DNA from: Streptomyces sp. NBC_01707
GTDB taxonomy: Bacteria > Actinomycetota > Actinomycetes > Streptomycetales > Streptomycetaceae
DNA length: 64,000 nucleotides
Direction: 5' to 3'
Assembly: GCF_041438805.1 (NCBI RefSeq)
Contig: NZ_CP109190.1
Coordinates: 2,356,001 to 2,420,000 of the forward strand
A program made the position numbers and the translations under genes. The notes beneath the pieces are model-generated. The model had not been told where the DNA came from. It worked only from the letters and a program-made list of their open reading frames with translations, and made no database searches. Shown in pieces: positions 36,958 through 45,275 of the stretch; position 1 is the first letter of the stretch; each line of letters begins with the position of its first letter.

Positions 36958-37783
36958 ACTGCTCCTCCACGGCGGACGACACGATCGTCGTCACCGCCTT
37001 GAACGTGCGAATGCCTTCGTACATCGTCGTACTGGTGTAGGCGACACGCCGCTCACCGCTCGGCGCCACGCCGGGGACGACGGTCGCGGCCGCCGCAAGG
37101 TGCTCGGCGTCGAACTCCAGCTCCACGGTGAACGAGCCGCCCGGCACCGGATCACGGCGCCCGGCGAGCGCGGTCGCCTCCTTGGCGGCGGCACGGATGT
37201 CGGCCGCGGTGCGGGCCGGGGTCCGGCACACCGCCGCGTAACGGGACACGTAGTCCTTGACGGCGACCTTGCGGGCCTCGGGGGCATATCCGTCCGCGTC
37301 CACGCAGGTCAGGTTGTCGCCGGTGACGAGGACGACGGGCACGCCGTACTCGGCGGCGACATGGGCGTTGAGCAGCCCCTCGCTGGCACGGACGCCGTTC
37401 AGCCAGACCCCGGTGATGGAGTTGGCGAGGTAGGTGTGTGCGAGCACGCCCTCCGTACCGGCTCCCGTGTGGTAGCCGACGAACGCGATCGCGTCGACGT
37501 CCCCGTGCTGGATGCCCTCCACCATGCTGAGGGACTTGTGCTTGCCGGTGAGCATCTGGACCCGGTCGTCGAGCCGCTCCAGCAGGAGGTTGCGCATGGA
37601 CCAGTGCGCCTCGTTGACGAGCACCTCGTCGGCGCCCCCGTCGTAGAAGCCGAGGGCCGCCGCGTTCACATCGGAGGTGAACATCGAGCGGCAGCGCTCC
37701 CACTGCGGGGTGCCGGGCAGCACGTCGGCCGGCCAGGTCACCCCCGTGGCGCCCTCCATGTCCGCGCTGATGAGGATCTTCAC
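36950..37783 (-). CDS. M55 family D-aminopeptidase (DppA-like)
   Basis: This 277-residue zinc peptidase belongs to the DppA family, which cleaves D-amino acids from peptide N termini (D-Ala-D-Ala, D-Ala-Gly-Gly in Bacillus). The zinc ligands are recognisable: Asp and Glu in ISADMEGATGV, His in VNEAHWSM, His in FVGYHTGAG, and Glu in RASEGLLNAHVAAEYG. The candidate nucleophilic histidine lies in GVLAHTYLANS. It starts with ATG at 37783 and is the first gene of the M55-M20-S9-S66 operon. Peptidoglycan-derived D-peptides are the likely substrates. Confidence 0.92.
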   Translation of the reverse strand: MKILISADMEGATGVTWPADVLPGTPQWERCRSMFTSDVNAAALGFYDGGADEVLVNEAHWSMRNLLLERLDDRVQMLTGKHKSLSMVEGIQHGDVDAIAFVGYHTGAGTEGVLAHTYLANSITGVWLNGVRASEGLLNAHVAAEYGVPVVLVTGDNLTCVDADGYAPEARKVAVKDYVSRYAAVCRTPARTAADIRAAAKEATALAGRRDPVPGGSFTVELEFDAEHLAAAATVVPGVAPSGERRVAYTSTTMYEGIRTFKAVTTIVSSAVEEQYG

Positions 37784-37996
37784 GATGTACCGGTCCTCTC
37801 ACAGGTCAGAAGTCGTTGCGATCTTCCTGCCGCAACACCGTACGCGGCGGCGGAGTCCCAGGCCAGAGGTGTTTTCAGCTCCAGAGGTCCAGTCCACTGC
37901 AGCATCGGTGACATCTCCGAGCCGGGCGTGCGGCGATGTCGGCGCCGGAGGTGAGCGGTCGCGGAACGGGCCGGCGGCGGGCATCGGCGGTGCGGG

Positions 37997-38998
37997 TCAG
38001 CGCGGTGGTTCGCGTCGCTTGCGGGCTGCCCCGAAGAGGCCGCAGCCCGTCAGTACGGTCCCACCCGCGAGAACACCGAGGCCTGCCAGGACCAGGGTGT
38101 TCAGGCCCGTGCCGGCCAGGGCCGGCTGTGCGTACGACCCGCCGCCGCCGGCGGCGGCCTGACGGATGAGATCGGTGACCGCGTCCGGATGCGACACCAG
38201 GGCGACGTGGGACGCGTCGACCTCGACCGTCTGCGCGTGGGCGCGCCGCGCCTCGAAGCGCTCGAGGGCCGGGGAGATGGCCTTGTCCCGGGTGGAGACC
38301 AGGGCCCACGACGGGATGGTCTTCCACGCGGCTTCGGCAGCCTTTTCCATGAACGCGGAGGCGACGAGGGGGCGTTGGGCGGCAGCCATCACGGCCGACA
38401 CGGCCGCCGGGAGGTCCGCGGCAAAGGCCTGGTGGAACTTCGCGGCCTGCAGGTAGAGATCGGTACCGGTGGTGCCGTCCGCGTTGCGGAACGGTACGGG
38501 CTCGAGGGCCGCGGCGAGTTCGCTGCCCGGGAACCTGTCGCCCAACGCGCCGAGGGCCTCTCCCTTGTCCGGCATGAACGCGTTGACGAACACCAGCGAC
38601 TTCACCTGGGAGTTCCCGGCGGCGGCGGTGCTGATCACCGCGCCGCCGTAGGAGTGCCCGACCAGCACGATCGGTCCCTTGATGCTCTTGAGGAAGCCGG
38701 CTATGTACGCGGAGTCCCCCGCCAGGCCCCGGAGCGGATTGGCCGGTGCGACGACGCTGTATCCGTCGCGCTGCAGCCGCTCGACGACGGCGTTCCAGCT
38801 GGAGGCGTCGGCGAACGCCCCGTGCACCAGCACGACGGTCGGTTTCGTGACGACTGTGGTATCCGTGTCGGCCGCTGCCGATCCGGCGGCTCCGGTGAGG
38901 ACCGTCGCGGTCAGCGCCGCGGCGATCGCACGACCACGACGGGAACGTGCCGGACGTGTTCGCCGGTGCCGCGGCGCGAGAACGGGTGACACAGCCAT
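37997..38998 (-). CDS. Secreted alpha/beta hydrolase with LAGTG cell-wall sorting signal
   Basis: This 333-residue hydrolase has a basic N terminus, a signal helix (AIAAALTATVLTGAAGSAAA) and the alpha/beta-hydrolase motifs VVLVHGAFADASSW, nucleophile in LVGHSYGGAV and histidine in DASHVALVSHPD. The C terminus has the tripartite sortase signal: LAGTG after a Gly-rich spacer, a hydrophobic helix (LNTLVLAGLGVLAGGTVLTG) and the basic tail ARKRREPPR. LAxTG is the sorting motif of actinobacterial class E sortases, so the enzyme is predicted to be covalently attached to peptidoglycan. The core resembles esterase/haloalkane-type hydrolases of unknown substrate. Confidence 0.88.
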   Translation of the reverse strand: MAVSPVLAPRHRRTRPARSRRGRAIAAALTATVLTGAAGSAAADTDTTVVTKPTVVLVHGAFADASSWNAVVERLQRDGYSVVAPANPLRGLAGDSAYIAGFLKSIKGPIVLVGHSYGGAVISTAAAGNSQVKSLVFVNAFMPDKGEALGALGDRFPGSELAAALEPVPFRNADGTTGTDLYLQAAKFHQAFAADLPAAVSAVMAAAQRPLVASAFMEKAAEAAWKTIPSWALVSTRDKAISPALERFEARRAHAQTVEVDASHVALVSHPDAVTDLIRQAAAGGGGSYAQPALAGTGLNTLVLAGLGVLAGGTVLTGCGLFGAARKRREPPR

Positions 38999-39228
38999 GC
39001 GGTTCTCTCTTCGGGAGGAGGGGGGCGACGCATCCAGCGTTTCCGGAGCCGACCGGTACGGCGCGGCCCGGGAAGCAGCCGAGTGACATCGGCCGACCGT
39101 CCGGGTGAAGACCGCCCCTGACCGCGTGACGACCGGCGGATCGGGTCACCGTTCGCCGGCCCGTCGTACGGCTCCGTTCCCGGCCGGGCTGCCCGGTCCG
39201 TCCCCTCCTCCGAAGGGCAGCAGCCCCC

Positions 39229-40221
39229 TCAGGGGGTCTTGAGGAGTTCCTCGATCCGGGCCAGTTCCTCGTCGCTGAACTCCAGGTGCCGCACCGCGTC
39301 GACGCTGTTCTCCAACTGAGCGACGCTGCTCGCCCCGACCACGGCCGACGTGACCCGTCCGCCCCGCAGCACCCAGGCCAGCGCCATCTGCGCCAGGGAC
39401 TGCCCGCGCTCGGAGGCGACCTTGTCCAGCGCGCGCAGCCGGCTGATCAGCTCCGGGGTGACCGACTCGGGCGTCAGGAACGGGCTGTCGCCCGCCGCGC
39501 GCGAGCCGGCCGGGATCCCCTGCAGATAGCGGTCGGAGAGAATGCCCTGTTCCAGCGGCGAGTAGGCGATGGAACCGACGCCCAGCTCGTCCAGCGCCGT
39601 GAGCAGGCCGTCCTCGACCCAGCGGTCCAGCATCGAGTAGCGCGGCTGGTGGATCAGCAGCGGGGTGCCGAGGTCCTTGAGGATCCTGGCCGCCTCCCGG
39701 GTCTGTTCCGGCGAGTAGTTGGAGAGGCCGACATAGAGCGCCTTGCCCTGCCGTACCGCCGAGTCCAGCGCCCCCATGGTCTCCTCGAGCGGAGTGTCCG
39801 GGTCGGGCCGGTGGGAGTAGAAGATGTCGACGTAGTCGAGGCCCAGCCTGGTGAGGCTCCGGTCGAGCGACGAGAGCACGGACTTGCGCGATCCCCACTC
39901 CCCGTACGGCCCGTCCCACATCAGGTAGCCCGCCTTGGTGGAGATGACGATCTCGTCCCGGAGCCGGGCGAAGTCCGTCCTCAGGGCACGTCCCATCGCG
40001 CTCTCGGCGGCGCCGGGCGGTGGGCCGTAGTTGTTGGCGAGATCGAAGTGTGTGATGCCGAGGTCGAACGCCCGGCGCAGGATCTGCCCCTGGGTGTCCG
40101 CGGTCCGGTCGCGTCCGAAGTTGTGCCAGAGGCCGAGCGAGAGCGCGGGAAGCAGCAGTCCGCTGCGTCCGGTGCGCCGGTACGGCATGGCCTGGTAGCG
40201 GTCGGGGGACGGGAGGTACAT
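39229..40221 (-). CDS. Aldo/keto reductase (YghZ/GPR-like)
   Basis: This 330-residue NADPH-dependent reductase has the catalytic tetrad of the aldo/keto reductase barrel: Asp and Tyr in HFDLANNYGPP, Lys in ISTKAGYLM and His in IFYSHRPDPD. The GAAESAMGRAL and GLSNYSPEQT segments are typical of the YghZ (L-glyceraldehyde-3-phosphate reductase) subgroup, which detoxifies aldehydes such as methylglyoxal. GGAG lies six bases before the ATG at 40221. It is divergent from a LysR gene 118 bases away, which carries a clear operator between them, so it is probably the LysR target. Confidence 0.92.
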   Translation of the reverse strand: MYLPSPDRYQAMPYRRTGRSGLLLPALSLGLWHNFGRDRTADTQGQILRRAFDLGITHFDLANNYGPPPGAAESAMGRALRTDFARLRDEIVISTKAGYLMWDGPYGEWGSRKSVLSSLDRSLTRLGLDYVDIFYSHRPDPDTPLEETMGALDSAVRQGKALYVGLSNYSPEQTREAARILKDLGTPLLIHQPRYSMLDRWVEDGLLTALDELGVGSIAYSPLEQGILSDRYLQGIPAGSRAAGDSPFLTPESVTPELISRLRALDKVASERGQSLAQMALAWVLRGGRVTSAVVGASSVAQLENSVDAVRHLEFSDEELARIEELLKTP

Positions 40222-40293
40222 GCGGGCTCCACGGAGAGGGGGAGGGGTGCGGGAATGCCTGGGTCTCCAGGCTCCCCGACATCGATCCAGCAG

Positions 40294-40316
40294 TCCAACA
40301 GAAGATTCAGGTTGGA
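40294..40316. promoter_or_regulatory. LysR-type operator (T-N11-A palindrome)
   Basis: TCCAAC and GTTGGA form a perfect inverted repeat with exactly 11 bases between, fitting the T-N11-A consensus of LysR-type regulators. It lies in the divergent aldo/keto reductase-LysR interval, 24 bases before the LysR start and about 73 bases before the reductase start. It is the likely site for autoregulation and for control of the reductase. Confidence 0.7.
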
Positions 40317-40339
40317 TTTATCGTCTATGTTTCTCAATC

Positions 40340-41242
40340 ATGGAGTTGCGCCAACTGGAACATTTCATCGCCGTCGCCGAGGAGCAACACTTCACCCGTG
40401 CCGCCGAACGGGTCGCCGTGTCGCAGTCCGGGCTGTCGGCCTCCATCCGCTCCCTGGAGCAGGAGTTGAAGACCCCGCTGTTCAGCCGGACCACCCGCAC
40501 CGTGCGGCTGACCGAGGCGGGCCGCGCACTGCTCGTGGAGGCGGAGCGCACGCTGGCGGGCGCACGGGCGGCGAAGGACGCCGTCGATGCGGTACGGGGA
40601 CTGCTGCGCGGCACACTGACGGTGGGGTTCGAGCAGTGTGTGGCCGGTGTGGGGGTGCCGCGGCTGCTCGCGGCATTCCGTCGCATACACCCGCAGATGG
40701 AGATCCGGCTCCGCCAGGAGGGCACGTCGAGTCTGGTGGACGGGGTGGCGGGCGGGCGGCTCGACGTCGCGTTCGCCGCGACGGTGAGCGCCGGGGAGTG
40801 GCGCGGCGAGCTGATCCCGCTGGCGCGGGAGCGCATGGTCGTCCTGTGCGCCCCCGGCCACCGGTTCGCACACGCGCTCCGCGTCCCGTTCGACGAGCTT
40901 CCCGGTGAGTCGTTCATCGACTTCCATCCGGACTGGGGGCCGCGCCGCGCCGCCGACGAGGCGTTCGCGACGGCGCGGGTGCGCCGCACGGTCGGCCTTG
41001 AGGTGAACGACGTGCACAGCCTGCTGGAGCTGGTGCACGAGGGGCTGGGGATCGCCGTGGTGCCGCACCACTTCTCGCGCAAGCCCGAGGCCCGCGGGCT
41101 GGTCGCGGTGGAGCTGGACGGCGCCGACCAGCCTTTCTACGAGAGTGTCGTGGTGCTTCCGGCCGCCGGGGCCATGAGCCCCGGCGCCCGCTCGCTGATG
41201 ACCTTGGTACGCAGCGACGTACGCGACGGCGCCACGCGCTGA
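40340..41242 (+). CDS. LysR family transcriptional regulator
   Basis: This 300-residue regulator has the N-terminal winged helix-turn-helix of LysR proteins (MELRQLEHFIAVAEEQHFTR, VSQSGLSASIRSLEQEL, LFSRTTRTVRLTEAG) and a C-terminal periplasmic-binding-like effector domain (TLTVGFEQC, RLDVAFA, EGLGIAVVPHHF). The ATG at 40340 gives the standard N terminus; an open extension upstream has no support. It is divergent from the aldo/keto reductase gene and probably controls it through the operator at 40294-40316. Confidence 0.93.
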   Translation: MELRQLEHFIAVAEEQHFTRAAERVAVSQSGLSASIRSLEQELKTPLFSRTTRTVRLTEAGRALLVEAERTLAGARAAKDAVDAVRGLLRGTLTVGFEQCVAGVGVPRLLAAFRRIHPQMEIRLRQEGTSSLVDGVAGGRLDVAFAATVSAGEWRGELIPLARERMVVLCAPGHRFAHALRVPFDELPGESFIDFHPDWGPRRAADEAFATARVRRTVGLEVNDVHSLLELVHEGLGIAVVPHHFSRKPEARGLVAVELDGADQPFYESVVVLPAAGAMSPGARSLMTLVRSDVRDGATR

Positions 41243-41249
41243 CCGGCGG

Positions 41250-42290
41250 TCACCCGCCCAGCGCCGTCGCGAAGGCTCCCGGTTCCTGCTCGACCCCGCT
41301 GCACGTGTCGCTCGCCTTCGTGGTGTCCTCGTCGGTGCATTCCCGGTCACGGAAGGTGGCCCACATGGAGAGCGCACCGACGCCGGTCCGCCGGGCGAAG
41401 GCGCGCAGGGCGGCGGCGTCGGCGAGGGTGAACGTCTCTCCGGCCGTGTCGTTGACACCGAGCATCACCGTGAGGTGCAGCGCCCGCCAGGCCTCGGAGT
41501 CCGACAGGCCGAGTACGTCGGTGAGCTGGTCGTGGGTGGCTTCGGCGGCCTGCTGCGCATAGTCGCTCATGTCGCCTTCGTGGGACGTGCCGTAGTTCAT
41601 GGCCATGATGTTCACCGCGGAGAGGTCGACCTTCTGCTCGGCGGCGTCGCTCAGCAGGTCCGTCCCGCTGGTCTCCAGGCCGTCCGGCATCACGGGCAGG
41701 GTGTACGTGACGTCAAGGTGCCGCTTCTTCTGGAGCAGGCGGAGCGCCTTGTCCCGGAGGGTGATCGACGCCCGGTCGGTCAGCGCCTCGCCCTCGATGT
41801 CGAAGTCGGCCTTGGTGGCGCCCACGGCGTCGAGCACCCGGGCGTAGGCGTCGGCCAGGTCCTCGGCACTGTCGCAGGCGAGCGCCAGCTCGGTCCCGGC
41901 GGCCCCGCCGAACGAGACCCGGATGTCCGCTCCGGTGGCGGTGAGTGCGGCGACGCGTGCGGCCACCGCACTGCTGGTGGGCTCGGCGGTGCCGCCCCAG
42001 AGCGGCGCGCAGCTGTCGTCGTCGGCGACGACGAAAGCCAGGTTGTACGTGTCCGGGGAACCGACGGTGTCCGTATCGGCCGCCGTCGTGGCGCTGACGT
42101 ACGGGGTGTAGGCGGTCGTGGCGGCCGAGGCCGTGGGGCCGCCCGGGCGGGAGCGGGAGTCCCCGCCCTGGTTCGCCGCCGCACCCGTCGTACAGGCCGA
42201 GCAGGCGAGCCCGAGCGCGACGAGTCCGGCGACGACGGCGGTCGCCCGCCTCGCCGCACCCTTCGGAGAGCCCTTCGGTGAAATGCGCAT
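41250..42290 (-). CDS. Lipoprotein with GH18 chitinase-like domain
   Basis: This 346-residue exported protein begins with a basic N terminus, a hydrophobic helix (TAVVAGLVALGLACSAC, cysteines suiting lipid attachment) and a Ser/Thr/Pro-rich linker. The rest resembles compact actinobacterial GH18 chitinase domains: NLAFVVADDDSCAPLWGG, VSFGGAAGTELALAC, the active-site strand ADFDIEGEAL (the DxDxE-type motif) and VNIMAMNYG. GH18 enzymes cleave beta-1,4-linked N-acetylglucosamine. It is divergent from the MatAB-like exopolysaccharide genes and may trim or bind that N-acetylglucosamine polymer; this is inference. The start ATG is at 42290. Confidence 0.82.
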   Translation of the reverse strand: MRISPKGSPKGAARRATAVVAGLVALGLACSACTTGAAANQGGDSRSRPGGPTASAATTAYTPYVSATTAADTDTVGSPDTYNLAFVVADDDSCAPLWGGTAEPTSSAVAARVAALTATGADIRVSFGGAAGTELALACDSAEDLADAYARVLDAVGATKADFDIEGEALTDRASITLRDKALRLLQKKRHLDVTYTLPVMPDGLETSGTDLLSDAAEQKVDLSAVNIMAMNYGTSHEGDMSDYAQQAAEATHDQLTDVLGLSDSEAWRALHLTVMLGVNDTAGETFTLADAAALRAFARRTGVGALSMWATFRDRECTDEDTTKASDTCSGVEQEPGAFATALGG

Positions 42291-42557
42291 AAAGTTTGCA
42301 CCTGCTCTCGTGAGAAGTGTCCCGAAACAGCAACAATGAAGAACGGGGAACACCGAAAACCTCTCACACATCACCATGTGTCCGAACCTGGACGACTTTC
42401 CCGAGGACCCACCGAAGAGCCACCTCAAGGTTACCCATTACCCCTTTGCGACATGGGGATGTGACGATCCCTCACCTGCTCGGGAAGGTGCCCGGACCGC
42501 GACGGCGTTCTCAGTCCATCCACAGACTTGCCGCGTTCTCACAGCGTTCGGCCAGGA
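42291..42557. promoter_or_regulatory. Divergent promoter region of GH18 and MatAB-like genes
   Basis: The ~270 bases between the two divergent starts must hold promoters for both transcription units. The sequence is locally less GC-rich (for example around 42430-42460). I could not identify a specific sigma-factor motif or operator. Confidence 0.35.
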
Positions 42558-43004
42558 ATGGCTCAGACTTCGCACATAGCAGTTCGTCAGCATGCGCAAA
42601 TGCATTCCGACACCGCCATCGAGAAAAATCCGACCGGACACGGCCGACGCAGACACGCCGGCCTGCGCAGGCCCCCGGCCGGCACCGCAGCACAGGAAGG
42701 TCCCGTCTTCGTGGACAGCTCCGGGCGCCGGGCCCGGCTGCTCCGCCGTGCGGGAATCGCCCTGGGCATCGCCTGTGTCGGTTACGCCGCCGTGCTGTGT
42801 CTGGCCTTCATGGGTGGCATCTCCATGTCGCCCTCGGAGCTGCTTCCCTTCGACGGCGCACCCTTCGCCCAGGGCGGCCCCGACGGGATCACACCTCCGG
42901 GAGTCACCGGCGCACCCCCGAGCGGCCCTCCCGCCGACGGGGCGGGCCCGTCGCCCTCGGCATCCGTGTCCGTGTCGGTGTCCGCGACCACGGGGACCGG
43001 CTGA
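42558..43004 (+). CDS. matA: MatA-like small membrane protein
   Basis: This ~148-residue protein has a basic N-terminal region, one transmembrane helix (RAGIALGIACVGYAAVLCLAF) and a Pro/Ser/Gly-rich extracellular tail ending in SPSASVSVSVSATTGTG. It lies seven bases upstream of the large bifunctional synthase gene, the arrangement of matA and matB in S. lividans, where both are needed for poly-beta-1,6-N-acetylglucosamine production and hyphal aggregation. I infer that it assists or anchors the synthase. The start is uncertain: ATG at 42558 or at 42600, neither with a good ribosome binding site. Confidence 0.65.
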   Translation: MAQTSHIAVRQHAQMHSDTAIEKNPTGHGRRRHAGLRRPPAGTAAQEGPVFVDSSGRRARLLRRAGIALGIACVGYAAVLCLAFMGGISMSPSELLPFDGAPFAQGGPDGITPPGVTGAPPSGPPADGAGPSPSASVSVSVSATTGTG

Positions 43005-43010
43005 TCCTTG

Positions 43011-45275
43011 ATGAACCGGAATCAGGTACGACCCCAGCGACGGCATGCCACGCCGAGCCGGATCGAACGCGTCCGCCGGCAGGCGGTTCCCAAGCCGCGG
43101 GTGATCATCGCCCTGCTGCTCCTGCTCGGCCTCGTCTCCGTGATGCTGCTCGACGGCTATCTGCGGGCCGAGGTCGGAAACGACCAGCGCGTCCGCTCCG
43201 ACGCGAGCGCGAGCAAGGTGCCCGACAGCGTCCTCGACGGCGGGCCGTTCCTCAGCTTCCAGGGCGGCACGGCGCGGACCCGGTCCGTGCCGGACAAGAC
43301 GATCGTGCTCACCTTCGACGACGGGCCGGACCCCGAGTGGACCCAGAAGGTGCTCGACATCCTGGACGACAACGATGTGCCCGGCACGTTCTTCCTCGTC
43401 GGCTCGATGATCTCGCGGTACCCGGATGTGGTGCGCAGGATGGTCGACGACGGCAACGAGGTGGGCGTCCACACCTTCACCCATGTCGATCTCTCGTACC
43501 AGAGCGCGGCCCGCGTCACCCGGGAGATCGCACAGACACAGCTCGCGCTGGCGGGAGCCGCGGGCATCACGACGACACTCTTCCGCGCCCCGTACTCGTC
43601 GACGAACGACGCGATCGACAACTACAGCTGGCCCGTCTACAAGAAGCTCGGCGCGATGGGCTACACCAGTGTCTTCATCGACACGGACAGCGAGGACTGG
43701 CAGCAACCGGGCGTCTCCAAGATCATCAAGTGGGCCACGCCGAAGAGCGGAAAGGGCGCCTCCGTGCTCTTCCACGACGCGGGCGGCAACCGCGCCCAGA
43801 CACTCGAAGCGCTGCCCCGGTACATCAAGAAGATGAAGGCGAAGGGCTACACCTTCACCACGGTCAGCGGCGCGCAGCAACAGGCACAGGGACAGCAGGC
43901 GCAAGGGCAGCAGGCACAGGCACCGCAGGGCACCCCCGCCACCGCCGGCGACACCCGGCAGAGCAACCCGGAGCAGGCCGCGCACCGCACGGCCGACACC
44001 GCCACGCTCTGGGAGGGCCGCGCCCTCCTCGGTGCGGTCGCCGTCGCGGAGTGGACCGTGCCCGGTCTGGCCGCGGTGCTGGCGGTCGTGGGCGTGGCCG
44101 TGCTGGGCAGGTTCGCGATAATGCTCGTCCTCGCGCGGCGCCACTACCGGCAACGCAACAGACGCAGATTCTCCTGGGGGCCCTCGGTCACCGCACCGGT
44201 CAGCGTGATCGTGCCCGCGTACAACGAGAAGGAGTGCATCGCCAACACCCTCAACTCGCTGGCCGCCAGCACCCACCCCATCGAGATCGTGGTCGTCGAC
44301 GACGGCTCGACCGACGGCACCGCCGAGATCGCCGAGTCCCTCGGACTGCCGAACGTGCGGGTGATCCGCCAGCCGAACGCGGGCAAGCCCGCCGCGCTCA
44401 ACAACGGTGTGCGGCACGCGCGTTACGACATCGTGGTGATGATGGACGGCGACACCGTCTTCGAACCCGACACCGTTCAGCGACTCGTGCAGCCGTTCGG
44501 CGACCCGGGGGTCGGTGCGGTCGCCGGCAATGCCAAGGTCGGCAACCGCTCCACCGTGATCGGCGCCTGGCAGCACATCGAGTACGTGATGGGCTTCAAC
44601 CTCGACCGCCGGATGTACGACCTCCTGCGCTGCATGCCCACCATCCCGGGGGCGATCGGGGCGTTCCGCCGCGATGCGGTGCTGGCGGTCGGCGGGATGA
44701 GCGAGGACACCCTCGCCGAGGACACCGACATCACGATCGCGCTGCACCGTGCCGGATGGCGGGTCGTCTACGCCGAGCACGCGCGCGCCTGGACCGAGGC
44801 GCCCGCCTCGCTGGGGCAGCTGTGGCGGCAGCGCTACCGCTGGAGCTACGGCACGATGCAGGCCCTGTGGAAGCACCGGAGATCGGTCACCGACCGGGGG
44901 CCGTCCGGCCGCTTCGGCCGGGTCGGGATGCCGCTGGTGGTCCTCTTCCAGATCGTCACACCCGTCTTCGCGCCGCTCATCGACGTGTTCACGGTCTACG
45001 CGATGATCTTTGTGGACTTCAAGGCGTCGCTGCTCGCCTGGCTGGCGGTGCTGCTCGTCCAACTGGTCTGCGCCGCCTACGCGTTCCGTCTCGACCGCGA
45101 ACGGTACCGGTATCTGCTCATGCTGCCGTTGCAGCAGATCGCGTACCGGCAGCTGATGTATCTGGTGCTGATCCACTCGTGCGTCACCGCCGCGACCGGC
45201 GGCCGGCTGCGCTGGCAGAAGCTGAAGCGCACCGGCGAGGTCGGTTCACCGGCCCCGGGCACGGGGGCGCGCTGA
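43011..45275 (+). CDS. matB: MatB-like bifunctional polysaccharide deacetylase / family 2 glycosyltransferase
   Basis: This 754-residue membrane enzyme should polymerise and de-N-acetylate an N-acetylglucosamine exopolysaccharide. After a TM helix (about 30-50) comes a NodB deacetylase domain (~95-300) with TFDDGPDPEW (metal/base aspartates) and HTFTH (metal histidines). A Gln/Ala-rich linker with QAQGQ repeats follows, then a second TM region and a GT2 domain (~400-640) with VIVPAYNE, VDDGSTDGT, MDGDTVFEP, EDTDIT and the processive motif QRYRW. C-terminal helices end the protein. The layout combines PgaB and PgaC activities in one chain, as in Streptomyces MatB. The acyltransferase start overlaps its stop (TGATG). 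Confidence 0.88.
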   Translation: MNRNQVRPQRRHATPSRIERVRRQAVPKPRVIIALLLLLGLVSVMLLDGYLRAEVGNDQRVRSDASASKVPDSVLDGGPFLSFQGGTARTRSVPDKTIVLTFDDGPDPEWTQKVLDILDDNDVPGTFFLVGSMISRYPDVVRRMVDDGNEVGVHTFTHVDLSYQSAARVTREIAQTQLALAGAAGITTTLFRAPYSSTNDAIDNYSWPVYKKLGAMGYTSVFIDTDSEDWQQPGVSKIIKWATPKSGKGASVLFHDAGGNRAQTLEALPRYIKKMKAKGYTFTTVSGAQQQAQGQQAQGQQAQAPQGTPATAGDTRQSNPEQAAHRTADTATLWEGRALLGAVAVAEWTVPGLAAVLAVVGVAVLGRFAIMLVLARRHYRQRNRRRFSWGPSVTAPVSVIVPAYNEKECIANTLNSLAASTHPIEIVVVDDGSTDGTAEIAESLGLPNVRVIRQPNAGKPAALNNGVRHARYDIVVMMDGDTVFEPDTVQRLVQPFGDPGVGAVAGNAKVGNRSTVIGAWQHIEYVMGFNLDRRMYDLLRCMPTIPGAIGAFRRDAVLAVGGMSEDTLAEDTDITIALHRAGWRVVYAEHARAWTEAPASLGQLWRQRYRWSYGTMQALWKHRRSVTDRGPSGRFGRVGMPLVVLFQIVTPVFAPLIDVFTVYAMIFVDFKASLLAWLAVLLVQLVCAAYAFRLDRERYRYLLMLPLQQIAYRQLMYLVLIHSCVTAATGGRLRWQKLKRTGEVGSPAPGTGAR

